Positions 17,226 to 25,233 of a stretch of DNA of 64,000 bases are shown here, in pieces. The DNA is taken from the NCBI GenBank assembly GCA_964633435.1, contig CAZWHA010000002.1:1-64000 (forward strand). Direction: 5' to 3'. The DNA comes from GCA-016699895 sp964633435 (GTDB taxonomy: Bacteria; Patescibacteriota; Saccharimonadia; Saccharimonadales; Saccharimonadaceae). A model generated the notes under the pieces. That model was given only the letters and a program-made list of their open reading frames with translations. It was not told the origin of the DNA and searched no databases. Position numbers and translations under genes: made by a program. The first letter of the stretch is position 1, and each line of letters starts with the position of its first letter.

Positions 17226-17322
17226 AAAACCCTCCACCTCAACAGACCACTCCCGGTGTGCTCACTAAAAAAAGTGTAGCACACCTCGCGTTACGCTTTT
17301 AGTCTGTTTCGGTGGGAGTTTT
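17226..17322 (-). terminator. Compound hairpin, probable gltX terminator
   Basis: An outer stem pairs 17226-17247 with 17302-17322 (ACAGAC/GTCTGT and AAAAC.CTCC.CC/GG.GGGAGTTTT with small bulges) and encloses an inner hairpin, GGTGTGCT (17255-17262) with AGCACACC (17278-17285), extended by CACT/AGTG. On the minus strand it begins three bases after the gltX stop and ends in a GGG-TTTT run. The distal arm shares 14 nt with the sequence at the dprA end. Confidence 0.65.
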
Positions 17323-17325
17323 GAC

Positions 17326-18750
17326 CTAAAGATTGCTGAAATCAGCGAGCCGTCGCAAGGTCCGTTCGCGCCCTAGCAGTGCCAGCGTGCTGTCTAGTTG
17401 TGGGCTAAACGGCGCCCAGGTGGTAGCGATGCGGACCAGGCTAAACAAAATGCCGGGTTTTTGGCCTGTTGTCTCGAGCAGTTGGTTCAGACAGGCTTGA
17501 ATCGAATCGGCCGTCCAGTCGGTTAAACCAGCTAGCGCTTGCGTCGCAGCCTCAATCAACTGCTTGACTTCCTCGGCAGCTAGCTTTTTTAGTTGCTTGT
17601 TGTCAGTGATTAGTTCAGGATTCGGAGTCGGCTCCTCGAAAAAGTAGCTGGTCAGGCCGGATAGATCCCCGAGGGTTTTGAGGCGATCCTGCGCCAGAGC
17701 AAGTACCTGTTTTTTGTAGCTTTCCGGAGTCCCCGCGGCCGATCTTGGCCAGAAAGGTTCGGCGCAACTTGATAGCTCGTCCAGTGACAGCTCACGAATA
17801 AACTGTCCGTTCATCCACAGTAGGCGCTTTTCGTCGAAACGTGCGCCACTGCGTTGGACTCTGGTCAGACTGAATTTTTCGATCAACTCCTGTTTGGTAA
17901 AGACTTCCTGTTCGGTGCCGTCGTTCCAACCTAGACTGGCGATAAAACTCATCATAGTTTCGGGCAAATAGCCATCACGGATATAGTCCAGCACGTCTTT
18001 GGCACCGTCGCGTTTACCGAGCTTTTTGTTTCCCTGCTCATTCATAATATGCGGTAGATGGGCAAATATCGGTCGCTCCAAACCGAGGGCTTCGTACAGC
18101 GCTAGATAGTTTGGCATCGACGAAATGAATTCTTGGCCGCGAATGACGTGGGTGATGGCCATTTCAGCATCATCGATGATGTGAGCAAAATTGTAGGTCG
18201 GATAACCGTCGGACTTGATCAGGATAAAATCATCAACCACTTCTGGGCTGGTGGTGATATCTCCCATGACTTCATCGTGATAGGTATAGCTTGTTGGTTC
18301 GGACTTGAACCGCAGTGGCTGTTTGCCATCCCAGACGGGTGGATTTTCTGGGCGGTGGTCGCGGTAGCGAAAGGCGCGCTTGGCGGCCATCGCTTCGTCG
18401 CGAAAAGTCTGCAACTGCTCTGGGGTATAAGGATCGGCATACGCTCGGCCCATGTCAATCAATTTCTGTGCCCAAACCTGATAATGATCGAGTCGCTGAC
18501 TCTGGATATAGGGCGCATACGGTCCGCCAATATCCGGACCCTCATCGTATTCGATGCCGATTGCCTGCAGGCTGGCAATGAGATGCTCAGCGCTGCCGGA
18601 GACTTCGCGTTTCTTGTCAGTGTCTTCGAAACGTAATACAAATTGACCACCAGCTTGGCGAGCGACCAAAAACGCAAATAATGCGGTACGAATGCCGCCC
18701 ACGTGCAAAAAACCAGTTGGGCTCGGTGCAAAACGAGTTCTAACAATCAT
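17326..18750 (-). CDS. gltX: Glutamyl-tRNA synthetase
   Basis: Charges tRNA-Glu; in bacteria without GlnRS it also makes Glu-tRNA-Gln for GatCAB. The 474-residue class I synthetase has the HIGH-type motif PTGFLHVGG (11-19) and the KMSKR-type motif KKLGKRDGA near 243, where Gly replaces the usual Ser. The C-terminal half is the helical anticodon-binding region, of ordinary length. TATAAT ends seven bases before the ATG and no Shine-Dalgarno is present, so the message is probably leaderless. Whether it is discriminating cannot be read from these motifs; both tRNA-Glu and tRNA-Gln genes are in this window. Confidence 0.97.
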   Translation of the reverse strand: MIVRTRFAPSPTGFLHVGGIRTALFAFLVARQAGGQFVLRFEDTDKKREVSGSAEHLIASLQAIGIEYDEGPDIGGPYAPYIQSQRLDHYQVWAQKLIDMGRAYADPYTPEQLQTFRDEAMAAKRAFRYRDHRPENPPVWDGKQPLRFKSEPTSYTYHDEVMGDITTSPEVVDDFILIKSDGYPTYNFAHIIDDAEMAITHVIRGQEFISSMPNYLALYEALGLERPIFAHLPHIMNEQGNKKLGKRDGAKDVLDYIRDGYLPETMMSFIASLGWNDGTEQEVFTKQELIEKFSLTRVQRSGARFDEKRLLWMNGQFIRELSLDELSSCAEPFWPRSAAGTPESYKKQVLALAQDRLKTLGDLSGLTSYFFEEPTPNPELITDNKQLKKLAAEEVKQLIEAATQALAGLTDWTADSIQACLNQLLETTGQKPGILFSLVRIATTWAPFSPQLDSTLALLGRERTLRRLADFSNL

Positions 18751-18783
18751 ATCTGTTATTATAACACGAAGTCGCCGTTTCGT

Positions 18784-20061
18784 CTAAACGCTCTGAACGA
18801 TCTTGACAATTTGATCGTCGCTTAGCAAAGCATTACCATTCAGCGTGTAGAGTACGCCATTTTTCACCCAGCTAGCATTGTCGCCGTAGTGATAGATGGT
18901 GATACCGTCTAGGTCGGTGGTCGTGTGACTCGTACCGCTTTCCAGGCTATTAAAAGCCTCCTGGCTACTGAGCGCGGTGTTTTGCTCACTGATTGAATAA
19001 CCGGCGCTGCCTGAATTCGATTTATATTTAATGGTTAGATGTCCGGGCGAATAGGCTACGGGACCATCCAGTGAATACCCACTCGGTGTGTACGGCGAAC
19101 TAGTATCGATGCCAGCGCGACTGGCTGCGACGCGAACGCTGAGTGATGGCATGTTGATATAGGTCATGTAACCGCCCAGGACGGCGAAAGCCAAAGCAGC
19201 CGTAACGAGGCTGGTTCTAGTGAAACGACGTCTGGTGCCGAATTTTGCTGCTGATTTCTCGGCCTTTTTTTGCGCTTTTTGATCGATTGGCTGATCGAGC
19301 TGGTTCTTGATCAGGAAATCTTTGAGCTCACTACTCGACAAAGCGGCGGTGGGCGCCGTCTGGGTAACGAGCTTCTTGGCAACATGGTGACTGACCGCTG
19401 GCGTAAATGGAATGTCGGGAATGATAGGAGCCGGGGCTTTTTTGGCCGAGGCTGTGACCTGCGGTGTTTTGACCAGAGGAGTGGCTTTCTTGACGACGTC
19501 TGGCGCAAAGCGATGAACATTGGGATGTTTGGTGATCGTCGTCGCTCGCTGGCGGTTGACGGCTACATGGGCCTCGACGGCTGGTTTTTTCACAAAACGT
19601 CGATTCAGGGTTTGGGAACGCTGCGCGCGATTGCGATTATAATGTTCAGCTGGGCTATGATCGCGTTGCTTGTTCTGCTGGGCGGTCTCAACTGGCTCGG
19701 CCCGACGAATGGGTTCAATCTCGACTGGTTCGTGACCTTCGACAAAGTTAGCAATCCACGCTGGAGCTTTGTCTGTATCGGCAGCAATTTTTGTTTTGGC
19801 GGTCTTTCGTGCTGGTTCGCGCTGACTACGTTCATCGCTCGCGAATTCCCCGGCGATGGCAGCGGCCAGGCGCTCCTGTTTGGAAACGCGCTTGGCCTTT
19901 GGCGAAGTGGCTTTGGTGATGGGCGCTGCGATAGGTGCCTGTTCGGGTTCGACGGCAATCTCGCTCGCTACCAGCACTGGCGATTCTACCTGACTCTCGC
20001 TCCTGATTTGTAAACCAGTTAATGAGTCATACGTCTTGCCATTAATGATCACTTTACCCAT
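18784..20061 (-). CDS. Single-pass membrane protein, anti-sigma-like (DUF4367-like C-terminus)
   Basis: A 425-residue protein with a long cytoplasmic Lys/Ala/Pro-rich N-terminal region (about 30-280), one membrane segment near 288-305 (TSLVTAALAFAVLGGYMTYI) and an extracytoplasmic domain of about 115 residues. That domain (YSPGHLTIKYKS, YSISEQNTALSSQEAF, DGITIYHYGDNASWVKNG) resembles DUF4367/RseB-like domains of anti-sigma factors; the resemblance is by eye. A Shine-Dalgarno AAGGGGATAA precedes the ATG. It is divergent from the PEGA protein gene. Confidence 0.75.
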   Translation of the reverse strand: MGKVIINGKTYDSLTGLQIRSESQVESPVLVASEIAVEPEQAPIAAPITKATSPKAKRVSKQERLAAAIAGEFASDERSQREPARKTAKTKIAADTDKAPAWIANFVEGHEPVEIEPIRRAEPVETAQQNKQRDHSPAEHYNRNRAQRSQTLNRRFVKKPAVEAHVAVNRQRATTITKHPNVHRFAPDVVKKATPLVKTPQVTASAKKAPAPIIPDIPFTPAVSHHVAKKLVTQTAPTAALSSSELKDFLIKNQLDQPIDQKAQKKAEKSAAKFGTRRRFTRTSLVTAALAFAVLGGYMTYINMPSLSVRVAASRAGIDTSSPYTPSGYSLDGPVAYSPGHLTIKYKSNSGSAGYSISEQNTALSSQEAFNSLESGTSHTTTDLDGITIYHYGDNASWVKNGVLYTLNGNALLSDDQIVKIVQSV

Positions 20062-20153
20062 TTATCCCCTTTTCACCTGTTACTGTCGCCACTTCCCTCT
20101 GGATGACATGATTATAGGACTATTTTAGCAAAACCGTAATCCCAGCGCAATAC

Positions 20154-20182
20154 TTGCTTTTTTGATGATTGCACCATAAAAT
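20154..20182 (+). promoter_or_regulatory. Promoter of the PEGA protein gene
   Basis: TTGCTT (20154-20159), 17-nt spacer, TAAAAT (20177-20182). Leader of about 30 nt with a good Shine-Dalgarno before the TTG start. Confidence 0.6.
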
Positions 20183-20217
20183 ATAAAGGCTAACCACCAC
20201 ATATAAAGGAGTCGGCT

Positions 20218-21660
20218 TTGCACAAGAAACGAACGCGTCGGCAACAACTAGCTATCAGATCATTCACCTACGGAGCAATGACACTCATGGCTGTACTGGG
20301 CGTACTATTGTCGTTAGCCTGGGCGATGGGCTTTCGATTTGACTTTGACGGTGGCAAATTGACCCAGGTGGCACTCATTCAATTTGATAGTTTTCCGACG
20401 GGTGCTACGGTTAAAATTAACGGTGTACCCTTGTCCGGCAAGACCACAACACGCGAAAATGTGCCAGCTGGCGAGAATAATATAGAGATTTCAAAGATTG
20501 GCTACCGCGTTTGGCAAAAAACTGTTAATTTAGATCCCAGCGAAGTATTATGGCTCGATTATATTCGTTTGATTCCGAATAGTATTACTACTGACCAAGT
20601 TAAAACATTCTCTGGTATCCAGGAAATGCTCGAGTCACCGAATCAACACTGGTTGCTGATTCGTACCAGTGATAACGAGCGAGTAAATGGCGTTTACCGA
20701 CTGACGCTCGCTGATATTTCCGATCCGAAAAATGTGCGTTTTTCAGAAATCAGCATTGATCCTAATCAGATCACAGCGCCAACGGTTGATCAACACGAAG
20801 CGTTCTCTATTGTCGAGTGGGACCTGGGATCACGCTATATATTTATCCAGCATCAGGTCGGCGACCGGACTGAATATCTGCGCGTTGATCGCGAAAATGC
20901 TACGACAACCAAAAACCTGACCAAAGATTTTGGTCTGGACATTAGCGATCCGCATTTTTCAGGAACATCTGGACAGGTATTTTTTGCCTTGACAGGCAGT
21001 GATTTACGCAAATTTGACGCTTCGAATCAGACAACCAGTGCGCCACTAGCGACAGGTGTTTCCAGCTATCGGCTGTCGGAAAATAACCTGATTACCTTTG
21101 TTGCAACCACTACCAAGGATAATCAAACGATTCAAACGGTTGGCATGTATAATGATGGTCAAGTAAAAACTGTCAAAACCTATGACAAGATCGAAACGAC
21201 ATGGGCTGGGGTAACACGCTATCGCGATCAGAATTACCTGGTGGTGGCACGTGGCGAGACGGTGGCAATCTATACCGATCCTCTGAACGAAGACCGTGCG
21301 ATTAATCCGATTTATTTGAACAGTCCGGGCGGTATTGATTGGCTCGATTTTAGTCCGAGCGGTCGGTTTGTGGTTGCTGGCTATCAAAACAAACTGGTCA
21401 ATTTTGACCTTGACACCAACGACAACTATTCGTTTGCACTGGGTGAATTGCACGGCGTGCCGCAGTGGGCGGATGATACTCATATCGTCGACACATCGAA
21501 TCATAAAATCACCCTGGTCGAGTTTGACGGCTCGAATAGCGAAGATATCGTTAGTGGTACCGGTCGAGTCACGCTCAGTCGTGATGAAAAATATCTATTC
21601 AGTTTCGACACCAAAGGCAGTGCCACCGGCCTGCAACGCTCCAAATTATTCGTTAATTAA
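20218..21660 (+). CDS. PEGA-domain surface protein with beta-propeller-like body
   Basis: A 480-residue protein starting at TTG 20218, six bases after Shine-Dalgarno AAAGGAG. One membrane segment (about 20-40, MTLMAVLGVLLSLAWAMGF) is followed by a PEGA domain (about 55-110: IQFDSFPTGATVKINGVPL, KIGYRVWQKTVNL), then about 340 residues of repeated beta-strand units (for example WLDFSPSGRFVVAGYQNKLV) that read like a TolB/WD40-type propeller. The bulk should be extracellular. PEGA domains occur in S-layer-like and envelope proteins. Ends in a 4-bp stop-to-stop overlap with the convergent sortase gene. Confidence 0.85.
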   Translation: MHKKRTRRQQLAIRSFTYGAMTLMAVLGVLLSLAWAMGFRFDFDGGKLTQVALIQFDSFPTGATVKINGVPLSGKTTTRENVPAGENNIEISKIGYRVWQKTVNLDPSEVLWLDYIRLIPNSITTDQVKTFSGIQEMLESPNQHWLLIRTSDNERVNGVYRLTLADISDPKNVRFSEISIDPNQITAPTVDQHEAFSIVEWDLGSRYIFIQHQVGDRTEYLRVDRENATTTKNLTKDFGLDISDPHFSGTSGQVFFALTGSDLRKFDASNQTTSAPLATGVSSYRLSENNLITFVATTTKDNQTIQTVGMYNDGQVKTVKTYDKIETTWAGVTRYRDQNYLVVARGETVAIYTDPLNEDRAINPIYLNSPGGIDWLDFSPSGRFVVAGYQNKLVNFDLDTNDNYSFALGELHGVPQWADDTHIVDTSNHKITLVEFDGSNSEDIVSGTGRVTLSRDEKYLFSFDTKGSATGLQRSKLFVN

Positions 21661-22907
21661 CGTCCAAAAATCTGTTCAAACAGCGTTGGTGGATTACCAA
21701 CAATTGAATTATCGGCGGTCGCGGAATTGTTAGCGTCCTGATTAACGGTTGTTTTGCTGGGATCTGGCGAGATCTGTTCGGCATAGATCACCAGGCGATT
21801 TTTGGCGGTACCGGGTGGATCGCAGGTAATCAACGTTGCATAGGGCTTGTCGTCGCCAATGGCGAGCTTGCCAATATCGGTTGGACTGATGATCTCGGTT
21901 TTATTAACGCGGTATGTGTAGCGAGTGCCTTCGTAGTCCAGATAGAATAGATCGCCCGTCGTCAGACGGTTCAGCTGGACAAAGATGAATTTATAATCAC
22001 CCGGTTCGAAAAAATCAGCCGAACTGTGACCCAGGATCACAGTATTACCCTTCTGACCCGGCAAGGCGTTAGCACCGGTAATTGGATAATGAATGACGCC
22101 ACTCTGTAGCGCTTCCTGAGCGCTATCTTCACTGAGGTCGTCGAGTCCATAGACCACTGGTGCGTTAACACTGATCTTGGGAATAATTAGGCGTGGATCA
22201 GAACCGACCTCTTGATCAGCGCCGGTGCCGATGATGATGTCTTGGCTGGTTGACGAACCAGGGCTGACAAAGGCCGAAACCTGGGCAAACAGGAGCCCGT
22301 TGTATTGCACAAAGGCCGCGAGCAGCAACACCACTACCGCGGCAACTGCTGGCACAAAATGACGTGATTTCCTGACCTTTTTAGCCCGGGCGGTGATTTT
22401 GTGACGCAGACTACCCTTTAGTTCATCGATGGCTTCTTGCTGGGTAAAACTGCCGTCATCTGAATTGTCTTTGATAGAGGCCTGCCCGGCGGCGAAACGT
22501 TGTTTTTGCTGTGATAGTTCAGAAATGTAATAGCGTTCGTAATAGGTTTTGTAATAGTCTTGCCAGGCACTATGGTAATTGCGGTGAGCTTCGCTATCGT
22601 CACTGACAGGCGCAGGTGCTGTTGACTGAACTGCTGGTTCTGCCGGTTCGGGTTGTTGAGTTGGTGCAGGTGTAGGTACTGATGTGGGCACGACGGTTGG
22701 CGTCGCGGTTACGGCCGGTCGATTAATCATCGGCTGATTGCTGTGCGAAATCGTATTGTTCGGTTGGCCGTCTGTGCCAAATATCTGATCGATTTGACTA
22801 CGTGCCACATCAGCCACGGCATGACGCGATTGGTCAACGGCTGGGCGTGGCGGTGGCACGGTGGTTGGCCGGCTGGTGATGGGTTTGAACGGATCAGTTG
22901 GGTTCAT
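21657..22907 (-). CDS. Sortase family transpeptidase
   Basis: A 416-residue protein: residues 1-150 are cytoplasmic, Pro/Thr-rich and Tyr-rich (YYKTYYERYY); a membrane segment follows (FVPAVAAVVVLLLAAF); the sortase barrel occupies the C-terminal ~200 residues, with the catalytic His in VILGHSSADF, Cys in LITCDPPGTAKNRLV and Arg in the same motif. Sortases attach proteins to cell wall or link pilins. The frame is open upstream to 23039, but ATG 22907 is chosen because an extended -10 (TGgTAAAAT) ends exactly seven bases before it, matching the leaderless pattern here. I see no LPXTG-type substrate in the window. Confidence 0.92.
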   Translation of the reverse strand: MNPTDPFKPITSRPTTVPPPRPAVDQSRHAVADVARSQIDQIFGTDGQPNNTISHSNQPMINRPAVTATPTVVPTSVPTPAPTQQPEPAEPAVQSTAPAPVSDDSEAHRNYHSAWQDYYKTYYERYYISELSQQKQRFAAGQASIKDNSDDGSFTQQEAIDELKGSLRHKITARAKKVRKSRHFVPAVAAVVVLLLAAFVQYNGLLFAQVSAFVSPGSSTSQDIIIGTGADQEVGSDPRLIIPKISVNAPVVYGLDDLSEDSAQEALQSGVIHYPITGANALPGQKGNTVILGHSSADFFEPGDYKFIFVQLNRLTTGDLFYLDYEGTRYTYRVNKTEIISPTDIGKLAIGDDKPYATLITCDPPGTAKNRLVIYAEQISPDPSKTTVNQDANNSATADNSIVGNPPTLFEQIFGR

Positions 22908-22927
22908 GCTTATCATTTTACCATTTT

Positions 22928-22957
22928 TTGATTTGTCAGGATACTTTATGATAGAAT
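22928..22957 (+). promoter_or_regulatory. Probable promoter of tRNA-Leu
   Basis: TTGATT (22928-22933), 18-nt spacer, TAGAAT (22952-22957). The transcript would include the decayed tRNA fragment 22970-23008 before the intact tRNA. Confidence 0.5.
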
Positions 22958-22969
22958 AATGAGGTTTTC

Positions 22970-23008
22970 GGGCGAGTGGCGGCCCAAAATTAGAAGATCG
23001 TAGACGCG
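22970..23008 (+). repeat. Decayed partial copy of tRNA-Leu 5' half
   Basis: GGGCGAGTGGCGG (22970-22982) repeats the first 13 nt of tRNA-Leu, and GTAGACGCG (23000-23008) repeats its D-arm, with 17 unrelated bases between them instead of five. There is no anticodon or T-arm, so it cannot be a functional tRNA. Confidence 0.6.
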
Positions 23009-23048
23009 CCGCGTCTTGGATAGTCAGCCACACTAACAATCAATGTAT

Positions 23049-23136
23049 GGGCGAGTGGCGGAATTGGTAGACGCGCTAGACTCAAAATCTTGTGAGCTTT
23101 ACGCTCGTGAGGGTTCAAGTCCCTCCTCGCCCACCA
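23049..23136 (+). tRNA. tRNA-Leu (anticodon CAA)
   Basis: Class II tRNA with a variable arm (TGAGCTTTACGCTCG), perfect 7-bp acceptor GGGCGAG/CTCGCCC, anticodon loop CTCAAAA giving CAA, T-loop GTTCAAGT, discriminator A and an encoded CCA. Reads TTG codons. Confidence 0.97.
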
Positions 23137-23159
23137 AAATCGGGATTTTTCCAGAAATG

Positions 23160-23181
23160 TCGCTCTCACGAGCGATTTTTT
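23160..23181 (+). terminator. Intrinsic terminator of tRNA-Leu
   Basis: TCGCTC (23160-23165), loop TCAC, GAGCGA (23170-23175), then six T. Confidence 0.85.
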
Positions 23182-23202
23182 GTTGGATATTTTTTAATGC
23201 AT

Positions 23203-23736
23203 TTACGATTTAACAACCAGATGTCCGTTGCCGGCTGTCCGCATTTGATCACGTATGTGCTCGGGTAATTTTGCTAATTCACTGCCTATAGGTGCTAACG
23301 GAATTCTACTATTAGGGGTTCTACTGATACTATCAATATTGTGCATAGCGAGCCACAACCCAACTGCGCTCATCCGAGCAATGCGGCCTGCGTAAGAGCG
23401 AGAGTTCCCATTCAAATTTTTCTGATAACCGAATATAACACTAGAGGAATCTTCAACCACAAAGCCTTTGGCCGACAGTTCATAAAGAGGAACTCCTGAC
23501 GAGGTCAGTGGCTGATAGTGGCCTGGCCGTCTCCCTGGGATCGACTCATAAAGGGTATCGTGATGCCCTCCGCGTGTGAGGTAGTAATTGAATGATAACT
23601 CGCCCGCCCGAGGGTCAAAGGTTGATGGTCCCAGCACACCTAGCGGAGTGACGTCGCCCCACTCATCACCCTCTGGATCACCGGTAAATGTTGCATAGGT
23701 ACTGACGGTTAATCCGCCGAATTCTGAGCCAGACAA
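23203..23736 (-). CDS. Hypothetical protein, out of frame at a C9/G9 tract (OFF state)
   Basis: The open frame encodes 177 residues of an unknown soluble protein from a TTG with no Shine-Dalgarno (GGHHDTLYESIPG, SAKGFVVEDSSS are notable stretches). The natural start appears to be GTG at 23763-23765: a TGaTATAAT -10 ends six bases before it, matching the leaderless pattern. From that GTG the frame passes through nine C (23747-23755 on the complement) and then hits a stop after 18 codons. Adding one C joins the GTG to the 177-residue frame as a single 187-residue protein. So either the gene is switched off in this clone, or the tract was miscalled. Confidence 0.7.
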   Translation of the reverse strand: MSGSEFGGLTVSTYATFTGDPEGDEWGDVTPLGVLGPSTFDPRAGELSFNYYLTRGGHHDTLYESIPGRRPGHYQPLTSSGVPLYELSAKGFVVEDSSSVIFGYQKNLNGNSRSYAGRIARMSAVGLWLAMHNIDSISRTPNSRIPLAPIGSELAKLPEHIRDQMRTAGNGHLVVKS

Positions 23737-23746
23737 AGAGCCGCGA

Positions 23747-23755
23747 GGGGGGGGG
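23747..23755 (-). repeat. Homopolymer tract (C9 in coding sense) that breaks the frame
   Basis: Nine G on the plus strand. Ten bases would restore the frame between the promoter-proximal GTG and the 177-residue ORF. Confidence 0.95.
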
Positions 23756-23879
23756 TCTTATTCACGATCATATTATATCACACTTATGCATAAAATGCAA
23801 CTTTCCCTCCTAAGCGGTTGAATGACAAATGATATAATGGCTTTATGACGCAGGTAAAATCGATGAGCCAGGAGGAATA

Positions 23880-24371
23880 ATGAAAATTCAAATCGTTAAC
23901 GAACATGACGAACTGGTTGGTGTAAAAGAACGCTCGGAAATCGACTACTCTACCGATATTTATCGGGTATCTGCCCTGTGGCTGACTAATTCGCGAGGAC
24001 AGGCGCTGCTGGCCAAGCGAGCAATGACCAAAGGTAATCACCCTGGATTGTGGGGTCCCGCTGTTGCTGGCACTATCGAAGAAGGTGAAACATACGACAG
24101 TAACATCTACAAGGAAGCCGAGGAAGAAATCGGTCTAACGGGCGCGGAGTTTACGAAAACCAAGAAATTATATGTCAACCGCGCAAGGAAACACTTTACG
24201 CAGTGGTATTCTGGCACTGTTGATTGTGACATTAATAATTTTGTCAGGCAGATCGAGGAAGTAGATGAACTTGCATGGGTTGATATGGTGGATATGAAAC
24301 GGGATTTACAAAATAACCCCGACAAGTACTTACCTACCATGGCATTTTTTATCAGTGAGCTAGGCCTATGA
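23880..24371 (+). CDS. Nudix hydrolase (IPP isomerase/MutT-like)
   Basis: A 163-residue Nudix protein. The Nudix box is GTIEEGE, seven residues, then KEAEEEIGL: all positions fit GX5EX7REUXEEXGU except Lys in place of Arg. The opening (IVNEHDELVGVKERSEI, ALWLTNSRGQALLAKRA) resembles the isopentenyl-diphosphate isomerase-like Nudix subgroup. The substrate is unknown; a house-cleaning role on oxidised nucleotides or a role in isoprenoid activation are both possible. Strong Shine-Dalgarno AGGAGGAATA before ATG 23880. Confidence 0.92.
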   Translation: MKIQIVNEHDELVGVKERSEIDYSTDIYRVSALWLTNSRGQALLAKRAMTKGNHPGLWGPAVAGTIEEGETYDSNIYKEAEEEIGLTGAEFTKTKKLYVNRARKHFTQWYSGTVDCDINNFVRQIEEVDELAWVDMVDMKRDLQNNPDKYLPTMAFFISELGL

Positions 24372-24395
24372 AATTATGCTAAAATAGTTTCGCAA

Positions 24396-25097
24396 ATGAA
24401 AATCCTATCATTGAATGCTTGGCGCGGCGAGTGCAAAGACGAACTACGAACATTTTTATTATCACAATTGACCACCACGGATATTTTTTGCTTTCAAGAG
24501 GCAGATGGCGATAATATGGAAGAGATTATAACTGAATTGTTCGATACTACAGAATTTCAGGTAACTATGGTGAGGAAATCTGTAGAATCCCATAATGATC
24601 ATTGCCTCTATACGATCACCAAACCACCTATTAAACAACTGCGTCACTGCCCGCTCTTTGCGCGAGATGGCGATGATATAGGTGAAGCGCTAGCGGTAGA
24701 GGTGGAAATCAACGGTAAACATCTGACCGTCGTCAATGTCCACGGCATAGCGTATCCGGGCGACAAGCTGGATAATAAATGGAGATTACAACAAACAGAA
24801 CGGATCATATCGTGGCTCAGCGATCATAAAACTCCGTCTGTAGTGTGCGGTGACTTCAATTTACTGCCCGAGACTCGTAGTGTGCAAAATTTTGCTGCGG
24901 CGGGTTGGCGAAATCTAATTGCAGACTATGCTATTCCGACTACGAGAAACCACCTTGCCTGGGCCCGCTATCCAGATAACAAGCAGCCTTTTGCTGATTA
25001 TACATTCGTCTCGCCAGATTTAGGTGTAGCGAGCTTCCGCGTGCCAGACATCGAGGTGTCAGATCATTTGCCGATGATTATTGATATAGAAGTGTAG
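24396..25097 (+). CDS. Endonuclease/exonuclease/phosphatase (EEP) family enzyme
   Basis: A 233-residue metal-dependent phosphoesterase. EEP motifs: LSLNAWRG at the N-terminus, FQEADGDN (metal-binding Glu), NVHGIAYPGD, CGDFNLLPET (Asp/Asn of the active site) and SDHLPMIIDIEV (Asp-His pair) at the C-terminus. The family includes AP endonucleases, sphingomyelinases and deadenylases; the substrate here is not predictable. A TAAAAT -10 lies ten bases before the ATG without Shine-Dalgarno, 25 nt after the Nudix gene. Confidence 0.9.
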   Translation: MKILSLNAWRGECKDELRTFLLSQLTTTDIFCFQEADGDNMEEIITELFDTTEFQVTMVRKSVESHNDHCLYTITKPPIKQLRHCPLFARDGDDIGEALAVEVEINGKHLTVVNVHGIAYPGDKLDNKWRLQQTERIISWLSDHKTPSVVCGDFNLLPETRSVQNFAAAGWRNLIADYAIPTTRNHLAWARYPDNKQPFADYTFVSPDLGVASFRVPDIEVSDHLPMIIDIEV

Positions 25098-25119
25098 AGT
25101 CGTTTCGACGTCGTCGCTA

Positions 25120-25148
25120 TTGATTTTTGTTATTGATTGTGCTATAAT
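25120..25148 (+). promoter_or_regulatory. Promoter of the DEAD-box helicase gene
   Basis: TTGATT (25120-25125), 17-nt spacer, extended -10 TGcTATAAT (TATAAT at 25143-25148). It gives an ~80-nt leader with a Shine-Dalgarno GAAAGGA, unusually long for this genome; cold-shock-type leader control is possible but not shown. Confidence 0.7.
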
Positions 25149-25233
25149 GGTTAGGTTGATTTATGATTTCGCTCGGTTGACGTTGTGCTGATTTCATTTT
25201 TCGCACACACGTAAACCCACTGAAAGGATAAAC

